From Fratercula arctica (taxonomy: Eukaryota > Chordata > Aves > Charadriiformes > Alcidae): DNA of 64,000 nucleotides. This document shows, one piece after another, positions 56,939 through 64,000 of the stretch. The translations under genes and the position numbers were made by a program. The notes beneath the pieces were generated by a model. That model was not told the DNA's origin. It ran no database searches and saw only the letters and a program-made list of their open reading frames with translations. The stretch lies in the NCBI GenBank assembly GCA_947846985.1, contig CANTUZ010000025.1:20644100-20708099 (forward strand). Direction: 5' to 3'. The first letter of the stretch is position 1. The number at the start of each line of letters is the position of its first letter.

Positions 56939-57445
56939 ACTGGACTTAGCGATGGATGGAAGCTGAACTCAGGAACTGGATTCAGGAATGCACGGATCTG
57001 GATGAAAGGCAGATGAACAGACAGAGTCCTCCTCGGTTGCCGGCCACTGAAGAAAGAGGGATGATCCCTTTGATCCTTCAGCTTCTATACTGAGCGTAAT
57101 GCAGATGGGATGGAATATGCTGTTGGTCAATTTTGGGTCACCTGTCCTGTCCGCTCCTCCCCGCAGGTGCGACCCCTCTGCACTCTTCTGCTTCTGACCC
57201 TCCAACAGGGCATATAATAAAGTTTGCTGACCTTGGTTGTTATAGCAATAAGTGTAAGCAAGAGCCTCTCTGCATACTGTTCCTTGGTATGAATTATAAA
57301 CATCAGGCCTTGTCTCTGCTAGAAGCCGACACTGTCTGAAAAATATGCCTTTAATTTCTGAGAGTTGAGTTAGTTAGAAGAGGCTTAACTGAGAAGTAAA
57401 ATTACTGAAAAGGAAATTGTTTTTGTTTTACCTCAAACCAGGGCA
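56939..57445 (-). repeat. LTR2 copy c, truncated by provirus D
   Basis: It aligns with 22375-22874 of LTR2 copy a and ends CCTCAAACCAGGGCA at 57445. About 255 bp corresponding to the LTR 3' end are missing and are replaced by provirus D. They are not present on the other side of D. Confidence 0.83.
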
Positions 57446-60400
57446 GTGGCACTTCAGCCTTCAGAGTTTATCTGCCACAAATGTTAGAAAAGGTACTTGA
57501 TTATCCCTTAGCATCTGTTCATGCACACCCCACTTGCCTTTTCTGAACCGGTTTCAAATAACTCATAATTTCTTTCTCAGCCACATCCTCTCTTCCATTC
57601 TAAGTCCTTTCACTAACAAATGTCCTGAGTGTAGAAGTCAAAATTTGTTTATGAAATGATCGATCTATTCAGCACTGCTGTGATGAAGCAGAAAAGACAA
57701 TATAGATTTAAATCTTGTTGTCCAAATTCTCTTCTCCACTTCTGTGTGGAAGACTGAAGCTATTGATGCTTACCTGGGGGTCATGGGATTGCTGTGGGAA
57801 GTATAGGTCCACAGGAAAAGCCCTGTTCCTCTGGAAGCGTTCTGCGTGTTCCCCAGGGTCTCTGTGACTCTCAAGAAAAGAGAGCAGTTCAGTTGCATTG
57901 CAGTTCATTCTGCTTTCCCCTACAAGCCTCCCCCATCTGTGCTTCAAGTTGTCCTCGGATGGCATACATTCCTTTTTATGGACTGTCCAGCTGAGAAGTA
58001 ATCATCATTTGTGTCTTTGAACACAATCCCTGATGAGACTGAAATGCCTGCTTGAAATTTCTTCTTCTTTTCTGTTAATAGAGTACCATTGACCTTCTCC
58101 TTACCATTTGATGGGTCCCACTGGCAGTTCCCCAACCTGCAAGTCCGCAATCCACAGTACAAAAGCCTACTTAGAGAGGACACCTTGTGTCTGTGAGCAG
58201 AGCTTTCAATAAAGTCCTCATGTTTGATGACAATCTGGAGATGATCTTTTAGCTGTCTTGGACAAATCTTGAAAAAAAGGATCAACACTCAGATCACAGT
58301 AAAATTTGTCAGAGCTAGGAACTAACCACTTAAATATCTTTTGTTACTCTGACCTGCAGCCCCCATGTCTATAGGATTAAATGAACTCAGAGCAGCACAG
58401 ATTGCTAAGAAGACAATGAGTGCTAGTTGAAGTTTCTGAAGCGTAAAGGTTTTATACCCAGAGAGATTTCTCTCTCTAGTCCCATCAGATGCTGACAAAG
58501 GCATGTATAAATGAAGCCAGGTTTGCTGTAACCTCCCATTCAGCTGTGAACAACAGAGACCTCACTTTTAAATGTTGCTATACAGAATTTAGCTTCAGTG
58601 AAATCTAGGAACTTTCCTAGATGAAGACAGCCATGGCCTTTCTTTGTTGTGGGACCTGGTGGTTAATACCATCAGGCTTTTCAGATACATCACTCCTCCC
58701 TTTTAGCCTTTCTTAGCTCTGCTGATCAGCGTCAGAAAACAGATGGTTATCCCCCAAATACGATCACGGTCCAGTGTGGCGCCATTCACAGACAAATGGT
58801 TTGATGAGGAATACTGCTCCCCATGGACTTTCTAATAGGACTTTCTGAGTTACATCCAGCAGAGATGAGTGAGGCTGTTAGTAGCACTTGAGGTTCTGGT
58901 TCCCTGCATGTGCAAGCTTTTGCCTTCTGTTGTCAGGAGTTTTAACAGCTGTTGGTTGAAGTTTTACCTTTTTAAGAAAACAACAAATGCTGAGATTCTG
59001 CATAGCAAATTGAAGCTTTAGAAACAATGAGTAGAGTCACTGCATCTTAAGTAGTGGTCACTGGCTTGATATAACCAAACTAAACACCAGGGAAGAAATA
59101 AGAGGTTTGTTAACCTCTTAAAATTGGTATGTTCTGTTTCTTTTTCTGTTTTTCTTTTTTTTTTTTTCCACATCTGCTTTGTGGCAGTTGGGTTAGTTCT
59201 TGGATTTGAAAAAAAAGACAGACAGTTTCCCTTCTCTTTGAATACACGTGCTTACATGTGAGTGGTTTTATTGCTTATTTAACAGATCTTTCTGAACATA
59301 AATAGTTAAATGATTCATACAGAGCTAATTGCTGCAGCATTTAGGATTTTCACAAGGAATTCTTACTGATTTTATGTGATCCACAGAATCCCTTTTTTCT
59401 TAATTAAGTCAGAGTCCTTACCAGCACCTGGTTTGTGAGAAATATAGGTCCCTGCACCCACCGTCCTTCTATCTCCAGACTGGAGTTTCTACACATCTCT
59501 AATGGTGAGGAAAAGGCAAAGCTGGGTCTGCAACTTTTTTCCACATGACAGAAGATTGTCACATTGGCATTTCTCATCTGCTCAGCCTAGGAAATGTGCC
59601 CAGACCTCCTCAGAATTTTTCATGTCCACACTGCTTTTTTTCTCCACCTTCCCTGGGGATGCTTAGTTTAGACTGAAACCATATGAAGGAATATGAGGAG
59701 AATAATACTCTGTCTGCAGCAGAGATGAAAGAGGAGAGGCCCTCTGCTCCTTCTGAGAAAGAGATCAGATGGTGGAGACTGTACAGGAAAGGGGGAAAGG
59801 AAGCTGGATGGCAGGAGATGGTATCATCTTGCCCCAGACTGTAACCCTTCTGCAGTTCTACAATACACACACAGGTGTACTCAGCTGTTCTCGTAGTCTG
59901 CCACAGGCTAAGTCATGTGTTTTTCCTTCTAGAGTTACAGGTAGTGAACATGCCTTAGGGGATCAGCCTTGGCTAGAAATGTTTCATACCAACAAAGCTT
60001 ATATAAATTCATTAGCTAAACGATCTTCTGAATGTTATAGCTCTACAGAAATCTTTGTCTTGTATGAGATAAGTCTGCTTGGCTGTGTTTGCTAGTTTAT
60101 ATCTGTAAAGTAGAGGTGTATGGGAAACCTTCACCTGATACTGTTCTGTAGACAAATCTTGTAGTCTATTAGTGAGTTTTGAAACCTTGGAGACCTTGGC
60201 AACATCCAAAGGTGTGGATGAGTCTCCTCAGAATAAATTTAGCTGCTACATTGCAGACATCCATATCCAAATTAAACACATGAGGATCCCTTTTGGTCAA
60301 TGCCAAGAAACAGACACTTTTACCTCATTACTCATCTCATTCTAAAGTAGTTGTCTAGAATAGACCAGATGAATTGCACCCAAAAAGACCTCTACCAGCC

Positions 60401-60644
60401 TATCTATGTCAGAGCTGTGAAGAGTTGTGACTCTTAACCTATCTAGCTCTGACAAGAGACATCTCTCATAGAGATGTGGTTATAGGGACAAAAGTTTTAC
60501 TGCTTTATTTTGATTTGCTAAAGGATCAAAGTTGGCACCACATGATAGCTTATTACATTCCAGGGCAAAATACAGTTTTGTTGATATAATTACATCCACA
60601 CTGGAAACACTTTCTGGTAAAGTGCAGTCATAGGACCAGCCTCA
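57446..60644. other. Non-coding DNA with candidate minus-strand exons
   Basis: This is mostly AT-rich. On the minus strand, 58504-58322 holds a TATAAAA box (around 58450) and a signal-peptide-like hydrophobic stretch before CTGCAG-GTCAGA. A 114-codon frame lies at 58288-57944. The frame from 57965 runs into CCCCCAG-GTAAGC near 57772, a strong donor-like site. I cannot connect these into one reading frame or name a protein, so no gene is called. Confidence 0.3.
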
Positions 60645-62836
60645 GTCTAGGAGGTTCCTGGAGTGTGTTGGGGATAACTTCCTGACACAGCTGGTGAGGG
60701 AGCCAACTAGGGAAGGAGCCCTGCTGTTTGTAAATAGAGAAGGACTTGTGGGGGATGTGACAGTTGGAGGCCATCTTGGACATAGTGATCACAAAATGAT
60801 AGAGTTTTCAATTCTCAGAGAAGCAAGGAGGAGGGGTCAACAGAACTGCCAGTCTTTTCAAGAGCCTGCTTGACAGAGTCCCTTGGGAGGCAGCCCTGAA
60901 GGGCAAAAGAGTTCCAGGAAGGCTACTCAGGAAGGCTACAGAGATGTAAGGCTATGTAGGGAGAAAATTAGAAAGGCCAAAGCCCAACTAGAACTTAACC
61001 TGGCTTTGGATGTTAAGAACAATAAAAAGAGTTTCTATAAATATATTAGTAATAAAAGGAGGACTCGGGAGAACCTCCATCCTTTATCGGATGGAGGCGG
61101 TAACATAGTGACAAAGGATGAGGAGAAGGATGAGATACTTAATGCCTTCTTTGCCTCAGTCTTTAGTAGTAGAGTCGGTTGTTCCCTGAGTACCCAGACC
61201 CCTGAGCTAGTAAATAGGGACGGGGAGCAGAATGAAGCCCCCATAATCCAAAGGGAGATGGTGAGGGACCTGCTCCAACACCTGGACGTACACAAGTCTA
61301 TGGGGCCGGATGGGATCCACCAAAGAGTATTAAGGGAGCTGGTGGAAGTGCTCACCAAGCTACTTTCCATCATTTATCAGCAGTCCTGGCTAACCAGGGA
61401 GGTCCCAGTTGACTGGAGGTTAGCAAATGTGACGCCCATCCACAAGAAGGGCCAGAAGGAAGATCCGGGGAACTACAGGCCTGTCAGTCTGACCTTGGTG
61501 CCTGGGAAGGTCATGGAACAGATCATCCTGAGTGCCATTATGTGGGACATGAAGGACAACCAGGTGATCAGGCCCAGTCAGCATGGGTTCATGGAAGGCA
61601 GGTCCTGCTTGACTAACCTGGTCTCCTTCTATGACAAAGTGACCTGCTTGGTGGATGAGGGAAAGACTGTGGATGTTGTTTACCTGGACTTTAGTAAGGC
61701 CTTTGATACAGTTTCCCACAGCATTCTCCTGGAGAAACTGGCTGCCCATGGCTTGGATGGGAGTACTCTTCACTGGGTTAAAAACTGGCTGGAGGGCAGG
61801 GCCCAGAAAGTGGCGGTGAATGGAATTAAATCCAGTTGGTGGCCGGTCACAAGTGGTGTTCCCCAGGGCTCGGTATTGGGGCCAGTTCTGTTTAATATCT
61901 TTATCAATGATCTGGACGAAGGGATCGAGTGCATCCTCAGTAAGTTTGCAGATGACACCAAGTTAGGTGGGAGTGTCGAACTGCTTGAGGGTAGAAAGGC
62001 TTTGCAGAAGGATCTGGACAGGCTGGATTGATGGGATAAGGCCAATGGTATGAGGTTCAACAAGGCCAAGTGCCAGGTCCTGCACTTGGGTCGCAACAAT
62101 CCCATGCAGCATTACAAACTTGGGGAAGAGTGGCTGGAGAGCTGCCTGGCAGAAAAGGACCTGGGGGTGTTGGTCGACTGCTGGCTGAATATGAGCCAGC
62201 AGTGTGCCCAGGTGGCCAAGAAGGCCAATAGCATCTTGGCTTGTATCAGAAACAGTGTGGCCAGCAGGACTAGGGAAGTGATTGTCCCCTGTACTTGGCA
62301 ATGGTGAGGCTGCACCACGAATATTGTGTTCAGTTTTGGGACTCCTCACTACAGGAAAAACATTGAGGTGCTGGAGGTTGTCCAGAGAAGGGCAATGAAG
62401 CTGGCGAAGGGTCTAGAGAACAAGTCTTGTGCGGAGCAGCTGAGGGAACTGGGGTTGTTTAGCCTGGAGAAAAGGAGGCTCAGGAGACACATTATCACTC
62501 TCTACAACTACCTGAAAGGAGGTTGTAGAGAGGTGAGTGTTGGTCTCTTCTCCCAAGTAACAGGCAATAGAACAAGAGGAAATGGCCTCAAGTTGCACCA
62601 GGGGAGGTTTAGATTGGATATTAGGAAAAATTTTTACACTGAAAGGGTTATTAAGCATTGGAACAGGCTTCCCAGGGAAGTGGTTGAAGCACCATCCCTG
62701 GAGGTATTTAAAAGATGGGTAGATGTAGTGCTCAGAGATATAGTTTAGTGATGGTTTTTGTCAGTTAGGTTGATGGTTGGACTAGATGATCTGAATGGTC
62801 CCTTCCAACCTAGGCGATTCTATGATTTCCTGTACT
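60645..62836 (+). mobile_element. CR1 LINE (copy d), 5'-truncated with intact 3' tail
   Basis: It starts within the endonuclease C-terminal part (S-D-H-K-M-I-E-F near 60790) and continues through RT to the 3' end CCTTCCAACCTAGGCGATTC / TATGATT at about 62828. It is the least damaged CR1 RT in the window and uninterrupted by other elements. Target duplications are not expected for CR1. Confidence 0.93.
60883..62748 (+). pseudogene. CR1-d ORF2 (RT and C-terminal domain), broken
   Basis: Open for 382 codons (60883-62031): the K-S-M-G-P-D-G linker (about 61290), N-Y-R-P-V-S-L (about 61470), D-F-S-K-A-F-D (about 61690), [10 protein letters not shown] (about 61855) and F-A-D-D-T-K-L (about 61950). 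TGA at 62029-62031 sits at the same codon as in CR1-c. The frame continues at 62050-62307, then shifts to 62326-62748 with the [11 protein letters not shown]-terminal motif. Confidence 0.92.
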
Positions 62837-64000
62837 CCATGCCTTAGAAAGACCTGATGTCCAACTCATTCATTCATGTTTACTTGTTTGCAATTGTAGG
62901 CTTTAATTTCTGAAACAGTGCCTAGGAAATGTTTTATTCTCTTGATATTCCAGTACATCAGGAATCTCATTATCTTGTAATCCTCTACCGTGCTGGGGGT
63001 ACAGAACAATTTAACTGATGAACTTCTGATTTTGTGATGCTTGCCCTTCTAAACTTTCTATCCAAAGATTCCTGTCTACCCAAGGACCTGTTTGATGCAC
63101 ACAGGTCCTCTGAGAGAGGTCTCTACCTGCCAAAGTCAATGATGAAGTGTCAATAAGACAATATTAAAAACTTCATTTTTATCACTGGAGAGAAGCTGTA
63201 ACCTTAAAAATGTGTTAGCTAACATGGTTTAAACGCTATGTTTTAAAGTGCTCACAGGCAGAGTGAGATAAACTTTAATTTATGAAAGTTCAACATGAGT
63301 CTTAGGAGAGGTTTAGGCTGTATCTGTGTTCAGTTTTCAGAAGTGTTAGAAAGTTTTAAATCTAATCTCCAAACTTTTACTAAAAAGTTGTATTCATGCC
63401 TGCATATGTTGCTGACAGATTCTGCTATACTCAGGATCTCGTTTCAGCTCTGGCTTCTGGGGTCAGGGACAAGCACTATACTTTTGTTTTAAGAATTGTG
63501 ATGGAGAATAAAATTCAAATATATAAAAGCTAGGGCTTGAAAGGCAACTATATATATGTGTGTGTATACATATATATACACAGTCTTTTGATTTGTGAAT
63601 CAAGTAGCATCACTACTGACATTCTGAATGAATACACAAGACGCTCATGTTTTTACAATCTTTTTCTTGCTTTATTTTTAATCCTAGAAAATATACCTGA
63701 AGTCTAATGCCTCCCATCAGCCTCTGTGAGTCAACAGAAATAAACCTGCAGTTTACTCGCTCACAGAGTGAGTCAGCAGGACAAGCCTGACACCTTGTGC
63801 CAGGCAGGATGTAGACAGTGAAATGGCTGTTACTGTTGTCTTTGGCTCCTTGCAGCCCTCACAAAATGACTTTTGATCAGAAGTGTCTCAAAAGCAAAGT
63901 GTGACCAGAGTAATTCAAAATTTACCTTCAGGGCCTCAAAGGAAAAAGGAAAGGTACAATTATATAACACATACTCATCTGATTAACCAGTATCATTTAA
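62837..64000. other. Non-coding DNA with a short TA/TG repeat
   Basis: AT-rich sequence with a small alternating TATATATGTGTGTG-type tract at about 63548-63583. No gene, RNA or transposon is recognised. Confidence 0.55.

Noticed and set aside
1..64000. CRISPR arrays, tRNA or rRNA genes, bacterial operons
   Set aside because: None seen; regular repeats present are minisatellites or transposon parts, and the window is vertebrate DNA.

Overview
The window is almost certainly bird nuclear DNA. It holds CR1 LINEs with the typical avian 3' tail (GATTCTATGATTCTGTG), several LTR-retrotransposon families, one vertebrate-type CpG island and long AT-rich non-coding stretches. It contains no bacterial-type genes, tRNAs, rRNAs or CRISPR arrays. 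Nearly all convincing protein-coding potential belongs to transposable elements. I recognise no complete host gene.

Layout. 1-242 is the end of a solo-type LTR (called LTR2 here). 243-5159 is non-coding. 5160-6328 is a 1.17 kb LTR (LTR3, minus strand) that truncates a long minus-strand CR1 (6329-9952). A second minus-strand CR1 (9953-12509) is split by provirus A (12510-18719, minus) and resumes at 18720-19065. 19772-20777 is a solo LTR (LTR4). A plus-strand CR1 starts at 21833 and is interrupted by two LTR2 copies; the second of these is itself split by provirus B (22963-29232, plus). The CR1 ends at about 31163. Provirus C (34119-39099, minus) sits in non-coding DNA. 39825-41130 is a CpG island that looks like a possibly bidirectional promoter. 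A 17-bp minisatellite lies at 43341-43490, and a second LTR4 at 43780-44410. 47360-49740 looks like a decayed LTR plus leader carrying the second LTR3 (47714-48892). Provirus D (50706-56938, plus) abuts a truncated LTR2 (to 57445). A last plus-strand CR1 lies at 60645-62836.

The four proviruses A-D are one family. They have ~335-bp LTRs, a tRNA-Lys-type primer site, a leader of about 105 bp, a gag starting with an unusual hydrophobic segment, and an in-frame UAG. The UAG is followed by one pro-RT-RNaseH-integrase frame of 3186 nt in A, B and C, then a purine-rich tract and the 3' LTR. There is no env and no dUTPase. The RT is closest in style to class III (ERV-L-like) elements. Every copy is broken: A by one stop in gag, B by three stops, C by a gag deletion and an early stop, D by many lesions. 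A's pro-pol frame is fully open.

The most interesting signals are: (1) a conserved UAG plus hairpin/possible pseudoknot between gag and pol, resembling a stop-readthrough signal; (2) a predicted multi-membrane-segment N-terminus on gag; (3) conflicting subfamily markers and shared stops that imply recombination or gene conversion among copies; (4) provirus D lacking a target-site duplication and joining unrelated flanks; and (5) LTR2 sharing both termini with the proviral LTRs, as expected for a non-autonomous partner.
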